Part shown: piece by piece, positions 1 through 10,741 of the stretch
Layout of the letters: each line of letters starts with the position of its first letter
Position numbering within the stretch: position 1 is the first letter of the stretch
DNA from: Pseudomonadota bacterium
GTDB lineage: Bacteria; Desulfobacterota; Binatia; Binatales; Binataceae
Assembly (NCBI GenBank): GCA_021324885.1
Contig: JAJPIF010000012.1
Span: forward strand, 1-34,133
Direction of reading: 5' to 3'
DNA: 34,133 nt
Notes under the pieces: model-generated
Told to the model about the DNA's origin: nothing
Database searches by the model: none
The model's input: the letters and a program-made list of their open reading frames with translations, nothing else
Translations under genes and position numbers: made by a program

Positions 1-42
1 GATCCCAATGATTTGCTCCTCGTTGAACCGGCTGCCCTTCAT
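1..42 (-). CDS. IS3-family transposase OrfA, N-terminal 14 codons (runs off the left edge)
   Basis: The minus strand has an ATG at 42 preceded by AGGAG with 8 nt spacing, and the 14 visible codons read MKGSRFNEEQIIGI. This matches the conserved opening of many IS3-family OrfA proteins (M-K-x-S-R-F-x-E-E-Q-I-I), the small helix-turn-helix protein encoded upstream of the OrfB integrase. Only the N-terminus is in the window, so completeness cannot be judged. The call rests on a short but distinctive motif and a good ribosome-binding site. A matching OrfB C-terminus lies at the opposite edge of the window. Confidence 0.75.
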   Translation of the reverse strand, partial: MKGSRFNEEQIIGI

Positions 43-112
43 CCGTCCGTCTCCTTTTCGTGACGGACTCTACCTCAAACCTGTCGGGCTGGCGGGGAGC
101 AGGCCAGTTTAC
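43..112 (-). mobile_element. Probable left-end leader of the IS3-family element
   Basis: About 70 nt separate the OrfA start from sequence that looks like ordinary gene flank. Reading leftwards on the minus strand, the stretch around 112-93 (AAACTGGCCTGCTCCCCG) has the GC-rich form of an IS3-type terminal inverted repeat. The other end of the element is outside the window, so neither the repeat nor a target duplication can be confirmed and the outer limit is approximate. The LigD-type gene ends only about 70 nt further on. Confidence 0.4.
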
Positions 113-180
113 GGTTGCTCCCCGACGGCGGCTGATGCCTGCGAACGTCCGCGGCTGCCCGAAGTAATTGAGGTCGCGGC

Positions 181-789
181 TTACGGATCTCCGCTGGCCG
201 CGTGCGCGACGTCTCCACCCTCATCGCGGGCAATCTCGGCCAGCGTCCGATTGGACAACGCGGAGCGCGGCTGCTCGACGGTGATATCCCGATCGGTGGC
301 GTAAGCGTCGCGATGTTTGATCAACAGCCACGCGGGACGCGGACTTCTGCCCAGGCCGCGGGTGCGCACCAGCACCCACGACCCTTTGAGCTTTTTGCCG
401 TGGAGCGCGAACTTCAACTCGCCCTTGCGCAAGGCCTCATCCACGTCAGGCACTGCGGGCGTCCAGGTTCCGATATCCCAGACCATCACCGTTCCGCCGC
501 CGTATTCGCCTTGCGGTATCACGCCCTCGAAGCGGGCGTATTCCAGCGGATGATCCTCGACCTGGGTGGCAAAGCGCTTGACCGAAGGATTAAGCGAAGG
601 TCCCTTGGGCACGGCCCATGACAGCAGCACATCATTCCATTGCAAGCGGAAGTCATAATGGAGATGGGAGGCGCGATGCTTGTGAACGACGAACGTGAGA
701 CCTTTTTTGCGTGGATGCGCCGTACTGTCGGCGGCGGGCTCCGGGGTAATGTCGAAGCGCCGCTTTTTACGATACTCCTCCAGCGCCAT
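181..789 (-). CDS. Stand-alone LigD-type DNA 3'-phosphoesterase
   Basis: A 202-residue protein consisting of the phosphoesterase (PE) domain that normally forms the N-terminus of DNA ligase D. This domain trims 3'-phosphate and 3'-ribonucleotide ends during non-homologous end joining. The start at 789 is chosen because AGGTG precedes it by about 6 nt; an upstream in-frame start at 855 adds residues without PE similarity. Motifs are FVVHKHRASHLHYDFRLQ (residues 33-50), WAVPKGPS and EDHPLEYARFEGVIPQGEYGGG (split: EDHPLEY 78-84, GEYGGG 94-99). The residues known to matter in Pseudomonas LigD PE (His42, His48, Asp50, Arg52, His84, Tyr88) appear here as H38, H44, D46, R48, H80 and Y84. No ligase, polymerase domain or Ku gene lies beside it. 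An IS3 end lies just downstream. Confidence 0.9.
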   Translation of the reverse strand: MALEEYRKKRRFDITPEPAADSTAHPRKKGLTFVVHKHRASHLHYDFRLQWNDVLLSWAVPKGPSLNPSVKRFATQVEDHPLEYARFEGVIPQGEYGGGTVMVWDIGTWTPAVPDVDEALRKGELKFALHGKKLKGSWVLVRTRGLGRSPRPAWLLIKHRDAYATDRDITVEQPRSALSNRTLAEIARDEGGDVAHAASGDP

Positions 790-919
790 AAAGCACCTGC
801 TTAAGACCTCGGCCGATCCCAGGTCCAGGAGCAATTGTCGCACATGACGGGGCAAGGATCGATCGGCTTGTTCGCGCCTGCATTGCCATCACGACCTTGA
901 GCCTGAGATAATCCGCGCC

Positions 920-2083
920 GTGAATGAAATGCCGTCCACTGCCGAAGAGATTCTCGCCGCCGTGCGGGCGATGGAGCCGGCGATTAGACAAGCACGCGAT
1001 CGCATCGAAGAGCAGCGCCGGCTTCCTGCGGAGCTGCTGCGAATGATGATGGAAGCCGGGGTGTTCCGGATGGCGGTGCCGCGCGTTTACGGCGGCGGTG
1101 AGTTCGATCCGATGACGCAGGTGCGCGTGGTCGAAGAACTCTCCCGGATGGAAGGGTCGGTCGGATGGCTGGCGATGATCGGGGCCGCCGGCGGTCCGGT
1201 GGCGGCGTTCCTCGAACCGGCAGTGGCGCAGCGGTTTTACGGCAGCGTGGACAGCGTCTTCGCCGGACAAATCCGTCCGCCCCAACGCGCCGAAATCGTC
1301 GCAGGCGGATTCCGGGTGAGCGGACGATACCGGTTCGCCAGCGGATGCCAGCATGCGTCGGCGATGACCTGCGGATGCACGCTGTATGAAAACGGCAAAC
1401 CGCTGCTGCACGCCAACGGCCAGCCCAAAGGACGCGTCATGCTCATCCCGGCGTCCAAAGTGAGGATCATCGACACCTGGGACACCACCGGGATGCGCGG
1501 GACCGGCAGCCATGACTTCGTGGTGGACAACGTGTTCGTGCCCGCCGAGGAAAGCGTGAGCGTGCTCGAGCCGCCCCGCGTTGCGGGTCCGTTATACCGG
1601 TTCCCGCCGATTTACCTGGTTTGTCACACCGGGGTGCCGCTGGGAATCGCGCGCGGGGCGCTGGATTGCGCGCTCGAACTATGCGGGCGCAAGGAATTGA
1701 TGCCGAGCCGCCAGTTGCTGCGCGACGATACCCAGACGCAGGAAACGATTGCCTGGGCCGAGGCAACCATCGCGGCGGCGCGCCATTACGCCTACGGCAC
1801 GCTGAAAGAGCTGTGGGATACTCTATGCAGGGGCGATAAAGTCTCCGTCAACCAGCGCGCGCACTATCGCCTGATGATGGTCTATTGCCATCAGACCGCC
1901 AAACAGGTGATTTCGGTGCTTTATGATCTGGCCGCGACCAGCGCGATTTTCCGCAGCCATCCGCTGGAGCGCTTCATGCGCGACATCATGACCGCCTGCC
2001 AGCATCGAGTCGTGCATCCCAGGATGTACCGTCCGGGCGGGCGGATGCTGCTGGGACTGGAACCGGACGAACCGTTTTTTTAA
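920..2083 (+). CDS. Acyl-CoA dehydrogenase-like flavoprotein (possible group D monooxygenase)
   Basis: A 387-residue protein of the acyl-CoA dehydrogenase fold. An N-terminal helical domain (AGVFRMAVPRVYGGG, residues ~46-60) is followed by the flavin-binding beta domain with a FASGCQHA motif and GTGSHDFVVDNVFVP, and then a C-terminal helical domain of the Acyl-CoA_dh_2 type ending in RDIMTACQH and GRMLLGLEPDEP. That C-terminal type is shared with two-component flavin monooxygenases such as HsaA and with oxidoreductases acting on non-CoA substrates, so hydroxylation is as plausible as dehydrogenation. The start is a GTG at 920; an ATG at 929 is an alternative and neither has a strong ribosome-binding site. 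It is transcribed away from the LigD-type gene (130 nt gap) and converges on the mutase gene. No reductase partner is adjacent. Confidence 0.8.
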   Translation: MNEMPSTAEEILAAVRAMEPAIRQARDRIEEQRRLPAELLRMMMEAGVFRMAVPRVYGGGEFDPMTQVRVVEELSRMEGSVGWLAMIGAAGGPVAAFLEPAVAQRFYGSVDSVFAGQIRPPQRAEIVAGGFRVSGRYRFASGCQHASAMTCGCTLYENGKPLLHANGQPKGRVMLIPASKVRIIDTWDTTGMRGTGSHDFVVDNVFVPAEESVSVLEPPRVAGPLYRFPPIYLVCHTGVPLGIARGALDCALELCGRKELMPSRQLLRDDTQTQETIAWAEATIAAARHYAYGTLKELWDTLCRGDKVSVNQRAHYRLMMVYCHQTAKQVISVLYDLAATSAIFRSHPLERFMRDIMTACQHRVVHPRMYRPGGRMLLGLEPDEPFF

Positions 2084-2145
2084 GGCGCCGACTCGCCATC
2101 CGGAAAGTCCTCTGATCGTCCCGCTCCGCAGGTTGGAGCATCCGG

Positions 2146-3816
<1,671 letters not shown>

Positions 3817-3825
3817 GAACATCAA

Positions 3826-3831
3826 CCTCCC
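3826..3831 (-). promoter_or_regulatory. Ribosome-binding site of the mutase gene
   Basis: GGGAGG on the minus strand. Its spacing (9 nt) selects the ATG at 3816 over the overlapping TTG at 3825 and ATG at 3822. Confidence 0.7.
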
Positions 3832-3835
3832 GACG

Positions 3836-4336
3836 TTAATCGATCACCGCCAGGATCTCGCCTTTTTCCACCGCCTGACCCACCGACACCTTGATTTCGA
3901 GCACCTTGCCGGCTTTGGGCGTTTTGAGCTCATTTTCCATCTTCATTGCTTCGACCACCAGAATACCCTGATCGGCCATCACTTCGTCGCCGGGCTTGAC
4001 CAGCAGATTGACGACGCGCCCCGGCATCATCGCCCTGAGTTCGACGCGGCCGGTGACCTGGCGCTCGCCGCCTGCCTGCAATCGGCGGCGGGCCTTGTCG
4101 ATCAGCGTGACACGATTGACGCCATGGCGCGAGACCATCAGCAGGTCGTCGCCCTCGGCGCTGATACTGAGATCGAAGGCGCGATTTCCGACCAGGACCA
4201 GAAAGGAGGAGCCGTGGGTGCGGCGCAGATCGACTTCGAAACTGCGGGCGCCGATGCTGACGCGATAAAAGTTCGGTTTGACTTCCTCGATTTCGGGCCG
4301 ATAATCCGCGCCGTCAACGATCGCCTGATACTGCAT
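3836..4336 (-). CDS. Biotin carrier subunit with BT-type linker domain (propionyl-CoA carboxylase)
   Basis: A 166-residue protein whose C-terminal ~70 residues form a biotinyl domain with the motif VEAMKMEN; the lysine expected to carry biotin is K132, 34 residues from the C-terminus as usual. The first ~95 residues (beta-rich, no CoA or ATP motif) resemble the BT linker that in PccA joins the biotin carboxylase to the carrier. This polypeptide and the next one upstream therefore look like a PccA chain divided in two. It shuttles carboxybiotin between the carboxylase and carboxyltransferase. The start at 4336 has AAGGAG 9 nt upstream (4351-4346) overlapping the stop codon of the carboxylase gene, which implies coupled translation. 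The gene is in a different frame from its upstream neighbour and has its own initiation site, so a simple recent nonsense mutation is unlikely. Confidence 0.9.
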   Translation of the reverse strand: MQYQAIVDGADYRPEIEEVKPNFYRVSIGARSFEVDLRRTHGSSFLVLVGNRAFDLSISAEGDDLLMVSRHGVNRVTLIDKARRRLQAGGERQVTGRVELRAMMPGRVVNLLVKPGDEVMADQGILVVEAMKMENELKTPKAGKVLEIKVSVGQAVEKGEILAVID

Positions 4337-4349
4337 CGCGCTTCGCTCC

Positions 4350-5855
<1,506 letters not shown>

Positions 5856-5890
5856 TTTGACCGTGGCTAAGTCGCTGGACGCGCTCGACC

Positions 5891-7441
5891 TCACAAAGGA
5901 ATATTACCGTGTTTGCGCGGCGGATTCTTGTCGCGCTTGTTCTCCAGCGCCTTGAGCGAAGTAATCAGGCGCGGGCGCGTATCGCGCGGAAAAATGACCT
6001 CGTCGATATAGCCGAGTTCCGCGGCTTTGAACGGATTGGCGAAGGTGCGGCGGTATTCCTCGACCAGCCGGGCGCGTTCCGCAACCGCATCGGAGGCGCT
6101 CTGCAATTCGCTGCGAAAGATAATGTTGACCGCACCCTCGGGTCCCATCACCGCGATCTCCGCGCTGGGATAGGCAAAATTGAAATCGCCCCGGATGTGC
6201 TTGGAGGACATGACGTCGTAGGCGCCGCCATAGGCCTTGCGCGTTATCACCGTGACTTTGGGCACGGTCGCCTCGCAAAAAGCGTAGAGCAGCTTGGCGC
6301 CGTGCTTGATGATTCCGCCGAACTCCTGCGCGGTGCCGGGCAGGAAGCCTGGCACATCGACGAAGGTGACCAGCGGGATATTGAAGCAATCGCAAAAACG
6401 CACGAACCGCGCCGCCTTCACCGACGCGTCGATATCCAGGCATCCCGCGAGCACCGCCGGCTGGTTGGCCACGATTCCGACCGAATACCCGCCCAGGCGC
6501 GCGAACCCGATCAGTATGTTTTGCGCATAGTCCTTCTGGATCTCGAAGAAATGCCCGTCATCGACCACGCGCAGGATGATCTCGCGCATGTCATAGGGCT
6601 TGTTGGGATTTTCGGGGACGATCGAATCCAGCGCTTCGTCGCGTCGATTGGGGTCGTCTTTGGGCTCCTGAAACGGCGGATCATCGACGTTGTTGGAAGG
6701 CATGTAGGACAGCAGCTCGCGGACCGCGATCAGCGCGCTCTGATCGTCGGGCACGTCGAGATGGCACACGCCGGAGCGGGTGGCATGGGTGTCGGCGCCG
6801 CCCAACTCCTGCATCGAGACCTCCTCGTGCGTCGTTGCCTTGATCACGTCGGGGCCGGTGATGAACATGTACGAGCTGTTCTGCACCATCACGATAAAGT
6901 CGGTCATCGCGGGCGAGTACACTGCGCCGCCCGCGCATGGACCCATGATCGCGGAAATCTGCGGAATGACGCCCGACGCCATCACGTTGCGCAGGAAGAT
7001 GTCCGCATAGCCGGCCAATGACACCACGCCTTCATGGATGCGCGCGCCGCCGGAATCGTTGAGCCCGATTACCGGGCATCCGACCTTGGTCGCCAAATCC
7101 ATGACTTTGCAGACCTTTTCCGCGAACGCGCCCGACAGGCTGCCGCCGAACACGGTGAAGTCCTGGGAAAAGATGCAGACCTGGCGGCCGTCGATCGTGC
7201 CGTAGCCGGTGACGACGCCGTCGCCGGCGATACGGCGGCTTTCCATCCCGAAATCGAAGCAGCGATGGGTCTTGAACTTGTCCAGTTCGACGAAGGATCC
7301 CGGGTCAAGCAGAAAGTCGATGCGCTCGCGCGCGGTCATCCTGCCGTTCTGGCGTTGCTTTTCCAGGCGCTCCTGGCCCCCGCCCAGTTCGGCCTGGCGC
7401 GCCAACTCCTGCATCCGCTCTATGTTTTCTTTAAGTCCCAT
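5891..7441 (-). CDS. pccB: Acyl-CoA carboxyltransferase, propionyl-CoA carboxylase beta subunit
   Basis: A 516-residue carboxyltransferase that moves the carboxyl group from biotin to an acyl-CoA. It has both crotonase-fold halves: [13 protein letters not shown], with the first oxyanion-hole glycines, and the second-half [23 protein letters not shown]. The motif [15 protein letters not shown] carries an aspartate at the position that, from memory, corresponds to Asp422 of Streptomyces coelicolor PccB, a residue controlling acyl-chain choice; this supports propionyl-CoA. Length matches PccB/AccD5 enzymes (~520-530). It is the first gene of the four-gene operon ending with methylmalonyl-CoA mutase, which strengthens propionyl-CoA as substrate. 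The ATG at 7441 lacks a strong ribosome-binding site. Methylcrotonyl- or geranyl-CoA carboxylase is less likely given the mutase. Confidence 0.92.
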   Translation of the reverse strand: MGLKENIERMQELARQAELGGGQERLEKQRQNGRMTARERIDFLLDPGSFVELDKFKTHRCFDFGMESRRIAGDGVVTGYGTIDGRQVCIFSQDFTVFGGSLSGAFAEKVCKVMDLATKVGCPVIGLNDSGGARIHEGVVSLAGYADIFLRNVMASGVIPQISAIMGPCAGGAVYSPAMTDFIVMVQNSSYMFITGPDVIKATTHEEVSMQELGGADTHATRSGVCHLDVPDDQSALIAVRELLSYMPSNNVDDPPFQEPKDDPNRRDEALDSIVPENPNKPYDMREIILRVVDDGHFFEIQKDYAQNILIGFARLGGYSVGIVANQPAVLAGCLDIDASVKAARFVRFCDCFNIPLVTFVDVPGFLPGTAQEFGGIIKHGAKLLYAFCEATVPKVTVITRKAYGGAYDVMSSKHIRGDFNFAYPSAEIAVMGPEGAVNIIFRSELQSASDAVAERARLVEEYRRTFANPFKAAELGYIDEVIFPRDTRPRLITSLKALENKRDKNPPRKHGNIPL

Positions 7442-7539
7442 GATTATTCAGGCCAGCCGCAATATACGGCCCGTCCGCCGCAGCAGGCAAGAACGTCGAC
7501 GGGCTGAATAACGTTTCAAGTTTATCCGAACAGGCGCAA

Positions 7540-9201
7540 TTATTTGACCACGATCCGATAGGCGATCTGCCCATTGGGCGAGCGGATGGCCCAGATCGGG
7601 TCGCGGGGCACGGGCTCCCATCCGGTGAACACGAAGGTCCCGTGCGGCATTTTGTAATAGGCGTATTGCGGGTCGAGGAAATGGTAGCGGTCGAAGCCGA
7701 GCACCGGCGCGAACAGTCCCTTTAATCGCAACACTGGCTCTTTTTGGAAACGCGCGGGCGGATACTTCGTGAAAAAGAGCACGTAAATGTAGGGTTGGTT
7801 GGTGTTGCCGGTAATCACCACCGGGCCGTTTCCGAGGCTGGCCGCGCGAACCACTGCCGGACCCAGGCCGTATTGAAATTGGTAGGCCGCCAGCGCCGGA
7901 TAATCGCGAAAATAGAAGCGGACGAATTTCGCCCCCTGATACAGCAAGACCAGCACAATGGCCGCGGCGGCGGCAATCCTGGCGCTTCGGCTGGCTCCCG
8001 CCAAATCGAACAGAAACACCATCCCCAGCGCGCACAGCAGGGTCAGCGGCGTAAGCATCAGGATCGCGTGGAGCGGATGGCCGGCGGGCAGAATCAGAAC
8101 CGCGGTGAAAGCCGCCACGGCGAGCCATCCGAGCAACAGAACCGTCACCCGCCGGAACTGCGGTGCGGCCAGCGCGCACAGCGCCAGAAACAGCATCGCG
8201 GCCTGCGCGACCAGCAACTGGCCGTATCCCGCGGGATGGAGTCCGATATCGGAGCTGCCGGCCAGGAACAGCCAGCGCGGGCTGAAATCGTAAAGCAGCG
8301 CTTGCCCCATCAGCCGCAGGCGCATCGGCCATGGAAAATTCATCACCGCAACCATCTGGTACCGCGCCATCATCTGCGGATAATGGCGCCAAAGCTCCAG
8401 CATCTGCGGAATCGCACTGACCAGGATGACAGCCAAAGCGGCGATCGCAGGTTTGCGCAGCCGCGTCAGTTCCTTCCAGTAAAAGACTGCGATCCAAACC
8501 AGGAACGGAGGCACGAAGGCCTTGGTGATCGAGTAGGAATAGAGCGAAAGCCCGAACATCAGCCCGCTGAGCAGCAGCAGGCCGCCGTACCGCAGCCGGA
8601 TCGCGGCAAAAAAGGCTGCAGCACCAAGCGAAATCGTCGCAGCGGCTGTAATCGCCTCGTGGCCGAAGCGGCTGGCCGGCAAATGCCATGGCGACAGCGC
8701 CAGCACGATCACGGCCAGGGCCGCGCCGCGCAGACCGATCAGCATGCAGGCCACGATGGCGACCCCGATGATGTCCGCAATGCCCCATACCGCCGCGCCG
8801 AGCCTCACGGAGGCGGGATGCAATCCGAACAGCGCCACCGGCACCGTCAGCGAATAGTCGAACAGCGGCATCCGGTAATCATTGAAGGCCTGAATCGCGA
8901 CCGGCAGGAAGTTGCCGTGCTGGTCGCGTCCGGTGCGCAGCAGGCTGTAGGCGTCATACCCGTTGCAGGCCTCGTCCTGATTGAGGCCCGGCGGCACGCG
9001 ATCCAGCGCGGCCGTGCGCAGCGCCACCGCAACGGATAAGGCCGCGACCAGCATCGCCACGCTGACAATCGCGGAGACCAGCCGCGCCAAGCCGGTGGCG
9101 CTCATCCGCGGGACGAGCGGTTCGAGATACTCAAGCCAATGCGGGGAGCGGAGGTCCGCATCAGTGCCGTCGCCCAGAACACAAGCTGTACTGGTGGACA
9201 T
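7540..9201 (-). CDS. GT-C membrane glycosyltransferase (PMT/ArnT-like)
   Basis: A 553-residue polytopic membrane protein. After a first transmembrane helix (~40-62) comes PPGLNQDEACNGYDAYSLLRTGRDQHG; the acidic pair D76/E77 in the first periplasmic loop is the metal/lipid-phosphate-sugar site of GT-C enzymes such as protein mannosyltransferases and ArnT. Around ten further hydrophobic helices follow, then a C-terminal soluble domain of ~120 residues from ~435 (GNGPVVITGNTNQPYIY and onward). Such enzymes transfer a sugar from a polyprenyl-phosphate donor to lipid or protein on the outer face of the membrane. Donor and acceptor cannot be read from the sequence. The ATG at 9201 is 18 nt after the DUF192 gene; a later ATG at 9105 is possible because the first 32 residues look non-membrane and unconserved. 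Confidence 0.8.
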   Translation of the reverse strand: MSTSTACVLGDGTDADLRSPHWLEYLEPLVPRMSATGLARLVSAIVSVAMLVAALSVAVALRTAALDRVPPGLNQDEACNGYDAYSLLRTGRDQHGNFLPVAIQAFNDYRMPLFDYSLTVPVALFGLHPASVRLGAAVWGIADIIGVAIVACMLIGLRGAALAVIVLALSPWHLPASRFGHEAITAAATISLGAAAFFAAIRLRYGGLLLLSGLMFGLSLYSYSITKAFVPPFLVWIAVFYWKELTRLRKPAIAALAVILVSAIPQMLELWRHYPQMMARYQMVAVMNFPWPMRLRLMGQALLYDFSPRWLFLAGSSDIGLHPAGYGQLLVAQAAMLFLALCALAAPQFRRVTVLLLGWLAVAAFTAVLILPAGHPLHAILMLTPLTLLCALGMVFLFDLAGASRSARIAAAAAIVLVLLYQGAKFVRFYFRDYPALAAYQFQYGLGPAVVRAASLGNGPVVITGNTNQPYIYVLFFTKYPPARFQKEPVLRLKGLFAPVLGFDRYHFLDPQYAYYKMPHGTFVFTGWEPVPRDPIWAIRSPNGQIAYRIVVK

Positions 9202-9219
9202 TTCAATACCGCGGACAGA

Positions 9220-9774
9220 TCAGTCGGAAGGATCTTCGGTCACATCGAAAAATTCCATGCGGTCACCGGCCTTGATGCCGTGGCGTTTGGCGAATCCCCC
9301 ATTGACCTCAAGCACATACTTGGAAATTCCCGCGACTTCCAGCGGTGCGTCGGAGTAGGGCTGGGCGTCGGGGATGATGCCGATAATGCGGCGGCCGGGT
9401 CCGGCGAAGATCATGTCCAGCGGAATCTGGGTGTTATGCATCCAGAACGAAGCGTGGACGGGGGTTTTGAAGATAAACAGCATACCATTGTCGGCCGGCA
9501 ATTCCCGTCGATACATCAGCCCACGCTGGCGCTGCGCTTCGGTCTGCGCCAGCTCGACATTGACGGTGGCGCGAACCTGGTTATCCGGGCCGACGATCGT
9601 CACGCGCGGCCCGCTGGAGGACTGAGTGCAAGTCGTCAGCGCCAACATGGCCAGGGGTAGTAGCAGGCGTAGCAGTGGTTGGCGGGATAATTGTGCAACC
9701 AATTTTACACAGCTTTTCACGCGGGCGCGTTTCACGTTCGGAGGGCCGAACCCTTTTATGGTCGCGCTGAGCAA
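9220..9774 (-). CDS. DUF192 exported (probable lipo-) protein
   Basis: The mature part (from about residue 55) is a DUF192 domain: VNVELAQTEAQRQRGLMYR, GMLFIF, SFWMHNTQIPLDMIF and EVNGGFAKRHGIKAGD are the family's signature blocks. DUF192 proteins are small beta-rich extracytoplasmic proteins of unknown biochemical role. The N-terminus has a basic stretch, then LLRLLLPLAMLALTTC, a hydrophobic segment ending in a cysteine with an imperfect lipobox (LTTC), suggesting export and perhaps lipidation. The start is uncertain: the longest frame begins with TTG at 9774, while GTG at 9735 and a TTG nearer the hydrophobic segment give a more typical signal peptide. It lies 11 nt after the crotonase gene and 18 nt before the glycosyltransferase gene, so the three probably form an operon. 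Confidence 0.85.
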   Translation of the reverse strand: MLSATIKGFGPPNVKRARVKSCVKLVAQLSRQPLLRLLLPLAMLALTTCTQSSSGPRVTIVGPDNQVRATVNVELAQTEAQRQRGLMYRRELPADNGMLFIFKTPVHASFWMHNTQIPLDMIFAGPGRRIIGIIPDAQPYSDAPLEVAGISKYVLEVNGGFAKRHGIKAGDRMEFFDVTEDPSD

Positions 9775-9785
9775 ACAGGGCTCCC

Positions 9786-10580
9786 TTAACGGCCGGCAAA
9801 TTTGGGGCGGCGTTTTTCGGCGAACGCCTGGACGCCTTCGCGATAATCCTGGCTGTTGAAGCAGCGCGCGACCATCTCTTCGACCAGCTTCTGATTGCGC
9901 TCAGCGGGGTCTTTGAGCGCCTCGCGGATGCAGGCCTTGGCCGCCGCCATCGACAGCGGCGCGTTGAAGGCCATCTGCTCCGCGTAATGACGCACGAAGT
10001 CCTCCAGCTCCTCGACCGCAACCAGCTTGTTCACCAGGCCCATCGAGAGTGCCTCCTCAGCGTCGAACAGGCGGGCCGACAGCAGGATTTCACGCGCATT
10101 GGCCGGCCCCACGATTTGCGCCAGTGCCAGAACTCCATCCAGTGGATAAGCCAGCCCCAGCCGCGCGGCAGGGATACCGAAGCGCGTGCCCCGCGCTGCG
10201 ATCCGGATATCGCACGAAAGCGCGACCTGAACCCCGCCGCCAACGCATACCCCGGCGATCATCGCCACCACCGGCTTGGTGCAGTTGAGCAGCGCCGAGA
10301 TCGCCCGATTTGGCCACTCGCGGTAGGCTTGCGCCTTTTCGGCGTTGGAGCGCAATTCCTTGAATTCAGATATGTCGGCGCCCGAGATGAAGGCCTCATT
10401 ACCCACGCCGCGCATCAGCACGACGCGGATATCGGGGTCGGCTTCCAACGCCGCGGTGCCTTCGGCGATTGCGCGCCAGGTCTCGAGGTTAAGCGCATTG
10501 CGCACCTGGGGACGGTTCAGCACCATCCATCCCAACGGCGGTTGCTTGCGGATCAAAACGGTCTGCTGGTCCATCGTCAT
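9786..10580 (-). CDS. Enoyl-CoA hydratase/isomerase family protein lacking both catalytic glutamates
   Basis: A 264-residue crotonase-superfamily protein. The oxyanion-hole region FISGADISEF (residues 64-73) and the CoA-site block GVCVGGGVQVALSCDIRIAA (110-129) are intact. At the two positions occupied by the acid/base glutamates of mitochondrial hydratase (Glu144 in GGGCE, Glu164 in PE) it has Q118 and A138 (GIPAARLGL). The fold and CoA binding should therefore be retained but classical hydration of enoyl-CoA is doubtful; a different isomerase, hydrolase or lyase activity is possible. The C-terminus (FAEKRRPKFAGR) has the family's usual end. The start is at ATG 10580 or the in-frame ATG 10574. 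It is first in a likely operon with the DUF192 and glycosyltransferase genes, whose functions do not suggest a shared pathway. Confidence 0.85.
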   Translation of the reverse strand: MTMDQQTVLIRKQPPLGWMVLNRPQVRNALNLETWRAIAEGTAALEADPDIRVVLMRGVGNEAFISGADISEFKELRSNAEKAQAYREWPNRAISALLNCTKPVVAMIAGVCVGGGVQVALSCDIRIAARGTRFGIPAARLGLAYPLDGVLALAQIVGPANAREILLSARLFDAEEALSMGLVNKLVAVEELEDFVRHYAEQMAFNAPLSMAAAKACIREALKDPAERNQKLVEEMVARCFNSQDYREGVQAFAEKRRPKFAGR

Positions 10581-10741
10581 TCCATGCCGCAGTTTTTCAA
10601 CACTGTTATCACGCTGGCGTCAACCCGACGAAACGATCGTCCACAATCCAAGTGGAGTAGAGCCGCAAAGAATGTGTCCGCGGCAAGTTCGCTGAACGCG
10701 GTTCCCGGCTTCGCAGGTCTGGCGCTGACCATTTGCCCGCT

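Noticed and set aside
767-1513. 248-codon minus-strand frame
   Set aside because: Antisense to the acyl-CoA-dehydrogenase-like gene and incompatible with the start of the LigD-type gene.
2123-2139. Hairpin GCTCC/GGAGC between the convergent flavoprotein and mutase genes
   Set aside because: Stem of only five pairs and no T-tract on either strand; too weak to call a terminator.
7448-8788. 446-codon minus-strand frame overlapping the glycosyltransferase
   Set aside because: Same strand but a different frame from the glycosyltransferase, which has a coherent membrane topology and the GT-C acidic motif; the alternative frame has neither.
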